64,000 nt of DNA from Prevotella scopos JCM 17725 (GCF_018127785.1 NZ_CP072390.1:930001-994000); one strand, 5' to 3'; counted from the stretch's first letter, positions 8,827 to 17,881 are shown. Notes: generated from the sequence alone by a model not told the origin. Translations and numbers: made by a program.

Positions 8827-10930
8827 CCCAAGTTTAACCCCCACTTTCGCCTATTTCTTGCAGTCACCGTACTCTCCTCGTTTTTCTTATGGACTCTGTG
8901 TCCTACAAATTTTATTCTTTTTGAATGGTGAGTGTTTTAAGTTCAACTTATCGTATATCTGTTTTGCTTGCTTCGAAGGACTACTACATTGGCGCATCTC
9001 GATGTTCTCACCTAATGGATTCTTCCCTTTTGTTGTGACGAGCTTCTGGGTGCTCATACGTCGTACAATCTCGGTCCAGTAACAGGATTCTCCTTCTCGT
9101 TTTAATTGACAGCGGATGGTGTTTACCACCCAATAGGCTAATAAACCGAAGAAGAGGTGTGCGTCGCTTCGCTCATCTTTCTGATGATAGATAGGACGGA
9201 GGTTGAGGTCATTCTTTAGTTGCCTGTTCGTGCATTCTATCTCACGAATGAGATTGTAGTATTCCCATGTCACACGCTCAGAAAGTGTCCTGATATTGCT
9301 GCGGAGGAAGTAGACTCCGTGACCGGACTCCATTTCAGAGAGGTCTTTTATCTCCCAGTCTACGCGCAGCATCTGCTTGGGTTTCTTCTCTTCTTTTATG
9401 TAGCTTATCTGATAGAACTTCGCTATAGATGGGTACTTCTGTATGGCACGTCCTGTACGTTCAACAACCTTTTCATAGGTTTTTGTTCCACCTTTCTTGG
9501 AGATTCCATCGTTTATTCTCTTCAGTTCCATCTCAAAACGCTCTCTCCAGACCCTGTTCATAGACGACTCTGTCATAGCTTTCGAAGGAGATGTTATTTC
9601 GAGATAATAATCCTTATCATCTTCTGTCTTAACCTCTTTCAGCGTTATTTTCTGCCGACGGGCATCCATTACCGTAACACTCTTGTTATCATCACTGAGC
9701 GTATAGTCCTTCATCTTTGTACGGGATACGCAGAGATAATTGTAACCTTTTCTTTTGATCAGCTCCAAGTTCTCTTCCGTGGCAACACCTGCATCCATGA
9801 CAACGAGCGTATCTTTTGTCCGTGATGGACTCCTCTTTGCTAACGTATCAATCATATTGAGCAGAGACTTAGGGTCTGCTGTATTACCCTCCAAGATAGA
9901 AGAATAACGTATAAAACCTTCTTTATTGATACATAGTGCAAGTACAAGTAGCTTACAGTCAGAGCGTTTTTCTTTTGATCGGCCGAACTTGGCCTTGTTG
10001 CTGTTACGCTTGCTGCCCTCGAAATAGAAGTTGGTTAAGTCGAAGAGCATCAACTTGTTGTCTATATTAAAGAGATCGTCAGTAACGTTGCACAGATGAC
10101 GCTCTAACTGTTCCTTTAGTTCATATAATTTGTCAGTGACTTTATACAGAGAATTGATTCCTGGTGTCCAGCCAGGAACTCCACTATAAAGTTCACCAGC
10201 AGCCGAGTTATCACGCAAATAATAATAAGACGAACGTTCAGAAACAGCATATACTGTGCGAACAATCAATGCAGACAAAGCTGTGTGTATTGTATTCTCC
10301 GTCCAGCCGTTTTTGCGCAGGAAATCCTCTAATTGCAGTTTGTCTATCGTCTGCTTGCAGAGCCACTCAGCACCGACATTCCTTGCGTTAGTATATTTTG
10401 CCGTCTCAAGGTCAACGTAGTTCTCATATTTTCTCAGCGACTTCTGCTCTTCCTTGTTAAACCTATCAATTCCACCTTCGTTCTCCATACGGCTCCACCA
10501 TTCATCAGCCTTTACCTGTTCAATAGGAGTAAGTCCGTCAAGATGTTCCTTGAAAAGCGAGGGTGTACTTCTGTTTTTGAAGCGTTCGGTAAGTGCGTAT
10601 GCAATTTTTCGAACCTGTACGGCTGTAAGTGAAGGTTCGAACCCGATGTTCAACAGAATTAGCGAATGTACATGACCCTGCACGTCACGATATGACTCCT
10701 TAATGCGATAAAAAGGAGCCATGTCGCCTGTTGCAGGGTTGAATCGTGTCTGTACATTTGCGTGCATGAGTGCAAAGTAACAAAATAATTTTGATATGAC
10801 GGTGTCCTACAAATCAGATTTTACTCCTCGTTACAATACCCTATGCTTGATTATCAGTCTTTTATGAAATTAATACTACATAAAACATCCCGAAAATTTA
10901 TGAAAAATATTTTTACCGGTTAAACTTGGG
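8827..10930 (-). mobile_element. Complete IS1634-family element, 2104 bp
   Basis: Terminal inverted repeats CCCAAGTTTAAC (8827-8838) and GTTAAACTTGGG (10919-10930) bracket one long transposase gene. The flanks TTCTAA and ATAAAA are not alike, so no target duplication is visible; this could mean recombination with the other copy at 1-1305, which lies in the same orientation. Confidence 0.88.
8887..10767 (-). CDS. IS1634-family transposase, full length
   Basis: A 626-residue DDE transposase of the IS4 superfamily, IS1634 group. Landmarks are the first catalytic Asp in LMLFDLTNFYFEG near residue 245, the second in TLVVMDAGVATEEN near 325, and the Glu in WEYYNLIREIECTNRQLK near 510, with the long beta-strand insertion between them that marks this group. 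The C-terminal AHLFFGLLAYWVVNTIR helix is also typical. The length suits the family. It is intact, and a near-identical second copy at the left edge shows recent activity. Confidence 0.9.
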   Translation of the reverse strand: MHANVQTRFNPATGDMAPFYRIKESYRDVQGHVHSLILLNIGFEPSLTAVQVRKIAYALTERFKNRSTPSLFKEHLDGLTPIEQVKADEWWSRMENEGGIDRFNKEEQKSLRKYENYVDLETAKYTNARNVGAEWLCKQTIDKLQLEDFLRKNGWTENTIHTALSALIVRTVYAVSERSSYYYLRDNSAAGELYSGVPGWTPGINSLYKVTDKLYELKEQLERHLCNVTDDLFNIDNKLMLFDLTNFYFEGSKRNSNKAKFGRSKEKRSDCKLLVLALCINKEGFIRYSSILEGNTADPKSLLNMIDTLAKRSPSRTKDTLVVMDAGVATEENLELIKRKGYNYLCVSRTKMKDYTLSDDNKSVTVMDARRQKITLKEVKTEDDKDYYLEITSPSKAMTESSMNRVWRERFEMELKRINDGISKKGGTKTYEKVVERTGRAIQKYPSIAKFYQISYIKEEKKPKQMLRVDWEIKDLSEMESGHGVYFLRSNIRTLSERVTWEYYNLIREIECTNRQLKNDLNLRPIYHQKDERSDAHLFFGLLAYWVVNTIRCQLKREGESCYWTEIVRRMSTQKLVTTKGKNPLGENIEMRQCSSPSKQAKQIYDKLNLKHSPFKKNKICRTQSP

Positions 10931-10966
10931 ATAAAATTAAAATAGTTGAATATGCTATTATTTTCC

Positions 10967-12220
10967 TCATCTTTTATAATATACTCCTTGCAGTGTTCTT
11001 AAATTGTAATTCTCAGGTAATTGTCTGAATCCCGCCGCTTTCCACGGATATGCTTGAATAAGAGCAGCTCTCGTTGAATTGATATTTACAGGTATCAGCC
11101 CTGTATTTGCCGAACCGCCCTCAGCATAAGGCATACTACCTGTTGCATCTTTTAATCCTTGTACCCATGCGGGCGTAATTTCACTGAATGAATTTGCAAC
11201 AGAAGTAGAAGTTAAACCGGAAACAGAAGAAGGACTGTACCCAAATTGCGCTTTGTATGCAGCCATCTCTTCATATACATCTTGTAATATAGTCATTCCT
11301 GTATTTAAAAATGCGACATCACCCGTTTCAAACTGCCCTGCGTGTGTCATTTCGTGAACGAAATTGGCCGTACTACCAAATTTTATATCAATAACATTTG
11401 TGTTCGTGTTTAATGTTACGCCACCATTTTCACCATCCGCAGTGTGAGATAAACTATAAACTTGGCTACTGGTTTCCAAAGTTTCCATCGTTACAATACT
11501 CGAATTTAAACTGGCTAATCTTTCTGCCTTATTTCCTATTTTAACCGCCAATTTTTCAGAACTCCAACCTTTGACCCTCGCTTTGGCATTTAATTTATTA
11601 ATGTCAGTTTGAAGATTATCTCTTTGTCTTTCAATCTCTTGCTTTAAATTTACCCATTCTTTTAGATTTCCTTCTTCAATTTCCATTCCCATAGGGTCGG
11701 TATATCTCACAGGATTATCCACACAATACACATATCCTCCAACGCTGGGATACTTCTCCACCAACGGATCCACACACATCCATCTTCCCAGCACAGCATC
11801 ATAATGGCGTGCACCATAATCATACCAATCCAATCCGTGCATACGATCAAGTTCCTTACCGTTGTACTTGTAAGATTGTGTGCCTCCGCCTGTACTCTCA
11901 CCCATCAGTCCACCAAAGGCATAGTAATGATTCATTTGCTCCACTTGTCCATGCTCATCTATCACTACACGATTGTTTCCAAAGTGGTCCTGCAAGTAGT
12001 AATGGTATGTTGGAGTGGAATTCGCAAGTGTGATGTATCCCACATCGGTAAGAATCTTGCTTAATTGTCCATTCTCATAAATCATATTTCCACAGTAATC
12101 GGTTTTCAGCGTTAAAGCCACATTAGTAGATAGAGGAGGAACGATGCTGCCCATAGGTACAAAGAGGTTAGTCTTCGAGGTTTTATAGGTGACAGAGAGT
12201 TTACTCCCCCATCCATACAA
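10967..12220 (-). CDS. Orphan Rhs-repeat tip with putative zinc-metallopeptidase toxin domain
   Basis: A 417-residue protein. Residues 1-175 are the end of an Rhs/YD-repeat shell with the usual sequence YYLQDHFGNNRVV, YNGKELDRMHGLDWYDYGARHYD and the core end DPLVEKYPSVGGYVYCVDNPVRYTDPMGM. Everything after DPMG is the variable tip, which here has FVHEMTHAGQFE, a HExxH zinc site, followed 20 residues on by DVYEEMAAYKAQ, a possible third ligand. That suits a zincin-type polymorphic toxin. The shell is far too short for a delivery-competent Rhs protein, there is no signal peptide, and no immunity gene follows before the IS1634 end 36 bases away. Toxin function is inference. Confidence 0.7.
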   Translation of the reverse strand: MYGWGSKLSVTYKTSKTNLFVPMGSIVPPLSTNVALTLKTDYCGNMIYENGQLSKILTDVGYITLANSTPTYHYYLQDHFGNNRVVIDEHGQVEQMNHYYAFGGLMGESTGGGTQSYKYNGKELDRMHGLDWYDYGARHYDAVLGRWMCVDPLVEKYPSVGGYVYCVDNPVRYTDPMGMEIEEGNLKEWVNLKQEIERQRDNLQTDINKLNAKARVKGWSSEKLAVKIGNKAERLASLNSSIVTMETLETSSQVYSLSHTADGENGGVTLNTNTNVIDIKFGSTANFVHEMTHAGQFETGDVAFLNTGMTILQDVYEEMAAYKAQFGYSPSSVSGLTSTSVANSFSEITPAWVQGLKDATGSMPYAEGGSANTGLIPVNINSTRAALIQAYPWKAAGFRQLPENYNLRTLQGVYYKR

Positions 12221-12263
12221 ATTGATTGTTTCGTTCGTTTGTAATTTAAATTATTAGTTTCTG

Positions 12264-12293
12264 CAAATATAAAAACTAATTTTACAAATCAAA
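12264..12293 (-). promoter_or_regulatory. Promoter of the Rhs tip gene
   Basis: Minus-strand -7 box TATATTTG (12264-12271) with -33 TTTG (12290-12293), 18 bases apart. It lies 44 bases before the ATG at 12220, so the shortened Rhs gene appears to have its own promoter rather than being silent. Confidence 0.55.
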
Positions 12294-12397
12294 GTTTGAT
12301 GCCTACTTTTTTTTACAATTTCTAATTGACAACCAACATACACTCCGAGTAAATATTGCAAGGTAGTTTGGATTTACACTACTAATCTCTAAAATCG

Positions 12398-12652
12398 GGT
12401 TCTTCAGGAATTTGGAGTGATAGTGTTTAATGTCTGATAATCAATAACTTTTATAAGTTATATACTTTTACAGCTCCTTTATTTACTGATATTAAAGAAT
12501 ACAAAGTACTAATTTAAAGGTTACGAAAGTTATTATTGTACTACATGGGTTATACACGCTACAAAGTGCTTATAATGAACTGTTTGCAAATCTTCTTTAC
12601 TAACAAGTGGCACAAAGGATATCATAGCATCACTCCAAATTCCTGAAGACCC
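12398..12652 (+). mobile_element. 255-bp MITE-like element, copy B, with target duplication
   Basis: Same 255-bp element as at 8037 but in the opposite orientation, apparently identical base for base. The ends are GGTTCTTCAGGAATTTGG and the complement of GGGTCTTCAGGAATTTGG. An 8-bp direct repeat TAAAATCG flanks it (12390-12397 and 12653-12660). It contains no reading frame of note. Copies A and B form large inverted repeats around the Rhs and IS1634 block. Confidence 0.85.
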
Positions 12653-12717
12653 TAAAATCGGAGGAGTTTATCAACTTTATCATTTTAAACATAGTATTAT
12701 AACACGCAGATAATAAA

Positions 12718-12756
12718 ACAAGAGAGGAATACCCTTGTGGATATTCCTCTTGTTTT
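12718..12756 (-). terminator. Terminator of the tRNA-Lys transcript
   Basis: On the minus strand a hairpin with stem GAGGAATA / TATTCCTC and a small loop is followed by a T-rich tail (TTGTTTTATT). It lies just downstream of the tRNA 3' end. Confidence 0.6.
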
Positions 12757-12760
12757 TCAG

Positions 12761-12833
12761 TGATTCGCATGGGGCTCGAACCCATGACCCCAACATTAAA
12801 AGTGTTGTGCTCTACCAGCTGAGCTAGCGAATC
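12761..12833 (-). tRNA. tRNA-Lys (anticodon TTT)
   Basis: A 73-base cloverleaf on the minus strand: acceptor stem GATTCGC / GCGAATC with discriminator A, D-arm GCTC/GAGC, anticodon stem CAACA / TGTTG with loop CTTTTAA giving anticodon TTT, and T-arm ATGGG / CCCAT with TTCGAGC. CCA is not encoded. The accessory island ends about 100 bases beyond its 3' end, so this tRNA gene may mark the island edge, though no repeated 3' end was found. Confidence 0.95.
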
Positions 12834-12858
12834 TCCCTATGCTTTCAGAAAGCGAGTG

Positions 12859-12890
12859 CAAAGGTAATAAGATTTTCTGATTAATCCAAA
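12859..12890 (-). promoter_or_regulatory. Promoter of tRNA-Lys
   Basis: Minus-strand -7 box TACCTTTG (12859-12866) and -33 TTTG (12887-12890) with 20 bases between, 25 bases upstream of the tRNA 5' end. Confidence 0.65.
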
Positions 12891-13268
12891 TTATTTGTAA
12901 CTTTTCTTTTTCTTTTTAGAAATGACATGTGCAAACGAAGGTTTTATGTAACTAAGATGTGATGTTATTTGAGTAATGCAAGGTATAAATTAATAACGTT
13001 TGTTACTAAAGATTTCAGCATATTGTACACTATATCTCAGTTTTCCTGTATTTCATCAGTTTCCTGTATGCTATTATTAGATATGCAGTATCACACCAAT
13101 CTTTGGAAGCTCACCTTTCTATCTTGAATCAGCTCCAGAAATAGACCATCTGAAATGATTCAACCTCAATAGTCCAACTAACAACAATATTGATTTATAT
13201 GACGAATACCAACTTTTTTATTAACTTTGTAGCATAACTAAGTCCCCCAATATTGATTCTTTATTACA
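12891..13268 (+). promoter_or_regulatory. Intergenic region before the sulfatase with a -7 box
   Basis: No reading frame seen. A plus-strand TAACTTTG box (13222-13229) lies 40 bases before the sulfatase ATG and is the likely promoter; no good -33 TTG is present at the usual distance, so it may need an activator. Confidence 0.4.
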
Positions 13269-14810
13269 ATGAACATGCATACTTTCAATCGTTCTCAGAA
13301 CCCCTCTACCCTATTGGCAACGATTTCGCTACTTGCTTTTGGGACTCCTACACCAGTCAAATCTCAAGGAGTAAAGAAACAACCCAACATAATTTTATTC
13401 ATGGTAGATGACATGGGATGGCAAGACACGTCTCTGCCTTTTGCTGACTCGATTACTGCTAATAATCGAAAGTACGACACACCGAATATGAAAAGACTCG
13501 CAGCAGAGGGTATGATGTTTACTGATGCCTATGCGACACCTATCAGCTCACCTTCCAGATGTAGCCTAATGACAGGTATGAATATGGCCCGACACCGAGT
13601 AACGAATTGGACTTTACATCGCGACCAGATGACAGATGGGAAACGAGAAGGTGTTACACTGCCGGACTGGAATTACAATGGTATCGCACAAAGTGGTAAT
13701 GTAGGTCACACTACAAAAGCCATATCCTTTGTTCAACTTCTAAAGGATGCCGGTTATCACACCATCCATTGTGGCAAAGCTCACTGGGGCGCAATTGATA
13801 CTCCGGGAGAGAACCCCTGTCATTTTGGCTTTGAAACGAACATTACTGGCACCGCTGCTGGTGGATTAGCAACCTATCTCAGCGAACGCAACTATGGTTT
13901 CACGAAGGATGGGAAGCCAACATCTCCGTTCGCTATACATGGTTTGGAACATTATTGGGGTACTGGAGTTTTTGCAACGGAAGCTTTAACGAGAGAGGCT
14001 ATTGCGAGTTTAGAAAAAGCTAAAAAATACAACCAACCTTTCTATCTGTATATGTCTCATTATGCCGTACATGTTCCCATTGATAGAGATATGCGTTTTT
14101 ACCCAACATACCGAGCACGTGGACTCTCAGAGAAAGAGGCTGCTTACGCCTCATTGATAGCAGGAATGGACAAAAGTCTGGGCGACCTCATGGACTGGAT
14201 AGAAAAAGCTGGCCTCAATCGCGAAACAATTATTATCTTTATGAGTGATAATGGTGGGCTCGCTTCGTCATCATATTGGAGAGATGGCGAACTCTACACC
14301 CAGAATGCACCGCTCAAAAGCGGCAAAGGTTCACTTTATGAAGGAGGAATAAGAGTACCTTTTATTGTGAGATGGAAGAATGTTGTAAAGCCGAATACTC
14401 GTTCTCATACACCTATTATTATAGAAGACCTCTATCCAACCTTACTTTCTATGGCAGGCATCAAAAACTGTCACGTACCACAAACTATCGATGGGCGGGA
14501 CATCACCCCTCTCCTTCGTGGTAAGCAACAAAACTTTGAGAACCGACAATTGATATGGAATTATCCTAATATATGGGATGGAGAAGGACTAGGCATCAGC
14601 CTGAATTGTGCCATTCGTGAGGGAAAATGGAAATTGATCTATTCCTATCTGACAGGTCAGAAAGAACTTTATGACCTGTCGAACGACCTATCCGAAAACT
14701 ACAACGTAGCCTCCGCTCATCCGCAGGTCGTAGAACAACTCTATCGCCACCTTACATCACAACTGCATGAAATGAAAGCACAAAAGCCTATTGTGAATTA
14801 TAGCAAGTAA
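13269..14810 (+). CDS. Secreted Ser-type sulfatase (S1 family)
   Basis: A 513-residue sulfatase. A hydrophobic N-terminus (about residues 14-33, ending VKSQG) looks like a signal peptide, so it probably works in the periplasm. The metal site IILFMVDDMGWQD is near residue 45. The active-site signature is SSPSR near residue 97, so the residue matured to formylglycine is Ser, which in anaerobes is done by an anSME radical enzyme (none in this window). GKAHWG, SHYAVHVP and MSDNGG complete the active site. It would remove sulfate from glycans such as mucin or glycosaminoglycan sugars; the exact linkage is unknown. It converges with an esterase for acetylated sialic acids, suggesting joint host-glycan degradation. 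Confidence 0.92.
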   Translation: MNMHTFNRSQNPSTLLATISLLAFGTPTPVKSQGVKKQPNIILFMVDDMGWQDTSLPFADSITANNRKYDTPNMKRLAAEGMMFTDAYATPISSPSRCSLMTGMNMARHRVTNWTLHRDQMTDGKREGVTLPDWNYNGIAQSGNVGHTTKAISFVQLLKDAGYHTIHCGKAHWGAIDTPGENPCHFGFETNITGTAAGGLATYLSERNYGFTKDGKPTSPFAIHGLEHYWGTGVFATEALTREAIASLEKAKKYNQPFYLYMSHYAVHVPIDRDMRFYPTYRARGLSEKEAAYASLIAGMDKSLGDLMDWIEKAGLNRETIIIFMSDNGGLASSSYWRDGELYTQNAPLKSGKGSLYEGGIRVPFIVRWKNVVKPNTRSHTPIIIEDLYPTLLSMAGIKNCHVPQTIDGRDITPLLRGKQQNFENRQLIWNYPNIWDGEGLGISLNCAIREGKWKLIYSYLTGQKELYDLSNDLSENYNVASAHPQVVEQLYRHLTSQLHEMKAQKPIVNYSK

Positions 14811-14985
14811 TAATAAAACTATCGTTGTGAGGTGGCAAATAACAAATCTTGCCCCCTCCTCCGATTGAATAACTTTATTTTTTTTCATCTAATAAACATC
14901 TTCCACACCTAATAATCACTGACAGAATACAACAATTGAGTCTATCACGAGATGTTTTATTCATGTAACATTACTCCACACAATT

Positions 14986-15073
14986 GGTGCGGAGCGTGAA
15001 CACCAATGGTGCGGAGGGTGAACACCAATGGTGCAGATGCCCCGCACCAATAGTGCGAACTGATAAACACATT
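14986..15073. repeat. Four 22-bp tandem units, array 1
   Basis: Units start at 14986, 15008, 15030 and 15052, with consensus GGTGCGGAGnnTnAACACC plus AAT. The first three are separated so that ATTGGTG and CACCAAT form inverted repeats, so each unit can fold as a small hairpin. The third and fourth units are diverged. A second array with the same period and also four units is at 41209. Both lie between converging genes. Confidence 0.8.
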
Positions 15074-15148
15074 GCAGCATGTTATCATGCATGTGCGAAA
15101 CATACTGCTTAATGCGCAATACGATTAAGCTATTATCATCTGAATCGC

Positions 15149-17230
15149 TTACTTCTTAACTTGCCATTGAAAGGTACTACATGGTAATCCTACTTCATTC
15201 ACAAGGTTTGCGCGTGTGAAAGGTTGCCAGCCATAACGGACTGCACGAGGACGATGAACAGAAGACGACCGAACAAGAATTGTGTTAGGCGATGTTATCT
15301 GTGCCTCAGCAGGATAATAAATACCATCAGCACCTGCAACCTCGAAGCCAACAAGGTGATTACCCTTAGCAGAAAGTGACTGCACATGAGTAAATTGTAA
15401 TTCAAGTGCATTATCTTTTATCAACACAGAATGACAGACTGGCCCTTCAGATTCAATCATGTAATCATAGCTATGATGCAACGCTTGTAAACCAAGGCGT
15501 TCTCCAACAGGCTTTTTATTGGTATAATGAACATCTAAGGAGTCACCTACATCAGTTGTTACAGCCATCCACGTATTACGTAATGTTAAAGCCATACGAC
15601 GCTGTGAGTCACGAAAACGTGGCCATGAAGGACGATTTAGACTAGAGAGCTGTACGAAGTAAAATGGTAATTCGGGATTATGGAAGAACCGACGCCAACT
15701 CTTCTCCAACATAGAGAAAAGTCGTTCGTGTAGTTCCGTATTATGCGCATTTGACTCACCTTGATACCAGACAACTCCCTTGATCGAATAACCTTTTAAA
15801 GGTAACATACCTGCTTCAAACATATAAGTTGGTGCAAAAGGATGACGCTGCAAAGGATTCTTACTCACACTGACATTCTGTAAAGCTCGCTCACGTGCCC
15901 ATTTCATTCCATAGTCACCATGGTACCAATCACGCAGAATAGCTGGCATCCGTTCCTCCAAAGTATGGCGATCTATCCATGACTCTGTCGTCGTTCCACC
16001 AACAGCATTACAGATAATACCTACAGGAACTTGCAAGCTATCGGCTAGCTTCTTTCCAAAGTGATAAGCCACTGATGAGAAGCCACTCAAAGACTCACGA
16101 GAGCAGTTACGCCATGGTCCGATACGAAGATACTGATGACGATTAACAGAGTCACAAGCACTAGCCGACCATTTTACAGCAGTTGTTAGATAAATTGCCG
16201 ACATATTAAAAAGGTGTAAACAAGTTTGACTATCAGCCTCATCTAAATCTTGCTTTCTACTCTGAACAGCATTAACAGGTAATTCCATATTCGATTGTCC
16301 TGAACAGAGCCATACCTCACCGACGTAGATATCCTTAAGCGTAAGTTTCTGTTTCTTCGTACTTATCATTGCTTTATAAGGGCCACCAGCCTTCTCTGCT
16401 GGGAAAGAGGCTCTCCACTTCCCGGCGCCGTCTGCAACAGAAGAGAGCGTACGTCCATTGAAATTTACCTTAACCATTTCTCCCGTATTTGCCTTTCCAC
16501 AAAAAACAATTGGTCTGCCACGCTGAACAACCATGCCATCTGAATACAATGGCGAAAGCGAAAGTCCTCCATAATTACCTGTCAGAGCACCATATACGGT
16601 CTCAGCAATTATCTTTGCACCTTCAGCATTCGGATGGATCGCATCTGCAAGAAGGTCAGGACGACTGTATAAAGGCGTATTTAAGTCGATCAACGATGTT
16701 CGTGTAGCAGTCGCAACTTGTCGAATATGTTGCTGAATCTGTGCGTACCAATCACGTGTACCACTCTCAAAACGAGGATGGCGGTCAAAGATGGGTGACA
16801 TAAGACAAATCCAAATCTTTGCCTTAGGATTTGCCTGACGAAAACTGTCAATCAGTCGGATGTAATCAGCATTAAAATCCTCACTATGTTCTGGCCAGTT
16901 GCGTGGATCGGTATCATTGAGTCCAAGGTGAATAACAACTAGGTCTGCCTTGAAGTCCAAAGCCTCCTTATATTCTTTTTGTTCGATATAAGGACGATGT
17001 CCGAGATGAAGCAACGTTGTACCAGAGTGTCCGAAGTTTCTAACTTCATAACCACTTCCTAACATCTGTTGTAGCTGCGCTGGATAACAATTCTTTTCCC
17101 TATCAGCGATTGTCATCCCCCATGTCACACTATTACCCACACATGCCACCTTAATTCTTCCGCCTGCAACAGCAGTCAGAAATATAAAGAGCAGTCCAAA
17201 CAATAAAATTGTTCTTTTCTTCATAATCAT
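15149..17230 (-). CDS. SGNH hydrolase fused to sialate O-acetylesterase
   Basis: A 693-residue secreted protein with a signal peptide (residues 1-23). Residues 25-215 are an SGNH/GDSL esterase: VGNSVTWG with catalytic Ser34, HLGLNDTD (Asn block) and DAIHPNAEG (Asp and His). Residues 220-690 are a sialate 9-O-acetylesterase domain with a beta-sandwich segment and then GQSNMELPV near 312 and WYQGESNAHN near 490. It should remove O-acetyl groups from sialic acids or other glycans, opening mucin to sialidases. Two esterase modules in one chain are a feature of Bacteroidota glycan degraders. It faces the sulfatase gene. An AT-rich 5' region carries a TAACTTTG box. Confidence 0.9.
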   Translation of the reverse strand: MIMKKRTILLFGLLFIFLTAVAGGRIKVACVGNSVTWGMTIADREKNCYPAQLQQMLGSGYEVRNFGHSGTTLLHLGHRPYIEQKEYKEALDFKADLVVIHLGLNDTDPRNWPEHSEDFNADYIRLIDSFRQANPKAKIWICLMSPIFDRHPRFESGTRDWYAQIQQHIRQVATATRTSLIDLNTPLYSRPDLLADAIHPNAEGAKIIAETVYGALTGNYGGLSLSPLYSDGMVVQRGRPIVFCGKANTGEMVKVNFNGRTLSSVADGAGKWRASFPAEKAGGPYKAMISTKKQKLTLKDIYVGEVWLCSGQSNMELPVNAVQSRKQDLDEADSQTCLHLFNMSAIYLTTAVKWSASACDSVNRHQYLRIGPWRNCSRESLSGFSSVAYHFGKKLADSLQVPVGIICNAVGGTTTESWIDRHTLEERMPAILRDWYHGDYGMKWARERALQNVSVSKNPLQRHPFAPTYMFEAGMLPLKGYSIKGVVWYQGESNAHNTELHERLFSMLEKSWRRFFHNPELPFYFVQLSSLNRPSWPRFRDSQRRMALTLRNTWMAVTTDVGDSLDVHYTNKKPVGERLGLQALHHSYDYMIESEGPVCHSVLIKDNALELQFTHVQSLSAKGNHLVGFEVAGADGIYYPAEAQITSPNTILVRSSSVHRPRAVRYGWQPFTRANLVNEVGLPCSTFQWQVKK

Positions 17231-17294
17231 TTATAAACGTAGTAATGACAGATTTTGCTTTTAAATTTAATTTTACTCACATACAAATTTCTTG

Positions 17295-17302
17295 CAAAGT
17301 TA
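17295..17302 (-). promoter_or_regulatory. -7 box of the esterase gene
   Basis: Minus-strand TAACTTTG, 65 bases before the start at 17230. No clear -33 element seen. Confidence 0.45.
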
Positions 17303-17588
17303 AATATAATCTATGAATAAAGGAAAAACCCTAGATAACAAAAACGTCCAATGGGCAAATTATCAAACAAAAGTATAAAGAATAAGATAAATGTTATAGA
17401 CTCCGAACAACTCACGTTACATTACAAAACCACCTTCATCTACAAAATGAATATCATAAAATCTATAATCTTAAAACGCCAAATAGTTCTTTAAAACAAT
17501 AATGTTGAGCCTTTTTTTACCTAAGAATGAATTAATACAAACATGTGTTCGCACACATTTTTACAACGAAAAAATAATCTACGAAAAG
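17303..17588. other. AT-rich non-coding region
   Basis: No gene supported on either strand. It separates the esterase promoter from the possible small RNA promoter at 17589. Confidence 0.4.
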
Positions 17589-17718
17589 TTTGCACGGAAA
17601 GTAAAAATAACATATCTTTGTGACTGTTATCCTGAAAACAATCTTTTACCTTTAAAAGACTAATACCTATTGAGTAATTAAAGCGATTCCCTGTGAAGGT
17701 CATCGCTTTTTCTTTTTT
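17589..17718 (+). ncRNA. Possible small RNA of about 90 nt with own promoter and terminator
   Basis: A plus-strand promoter (-33 TTTG at 17589-17592, 20-base spacer, -7 box TATCTTTG at 17613-17620) is followed after about 90 bases by an intrinsic terminator (AAAGCGAT 17680-17687, ATCGCTTT 17702-17709, then a T-rich run to 17718). No reading frame or neighbour gene explains it. I do not recognise an RNA family. It could also be a leader of a gene lost when the IS at 17830 inserted. Confidence 0.4.
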
Positions 17719-17881
17719 ATCCCTTTATCAAAGTGTATAGTTATCTTTACACGATATAGGTTTGGAAGGAAATTCCAAACATTTATCTAAAACCTCAATT
17801 CCGCAGCATTATTCCTTGTGAAAAATTTTGGCCTATATGACAAAAATGTGCTTAAAATCCTTGTAACTATCTAATAATCAT

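Noticed and set aside
9220..9825. 201-residue plus-strand frame
   Set aside because: Antisense to the IS1634 transposase, with no family pattern or start signal.
8037..12652. Inversion already fixed between the two 255-bp elements
   Set aside because: Copy B keeps an exact target duplication on both sides, so the flanks have not been exchanged.
14986..15073. CRISPR array
   Set aside because: The units are directly tandem at 22 bp with no spacers and no cas genes in the window.
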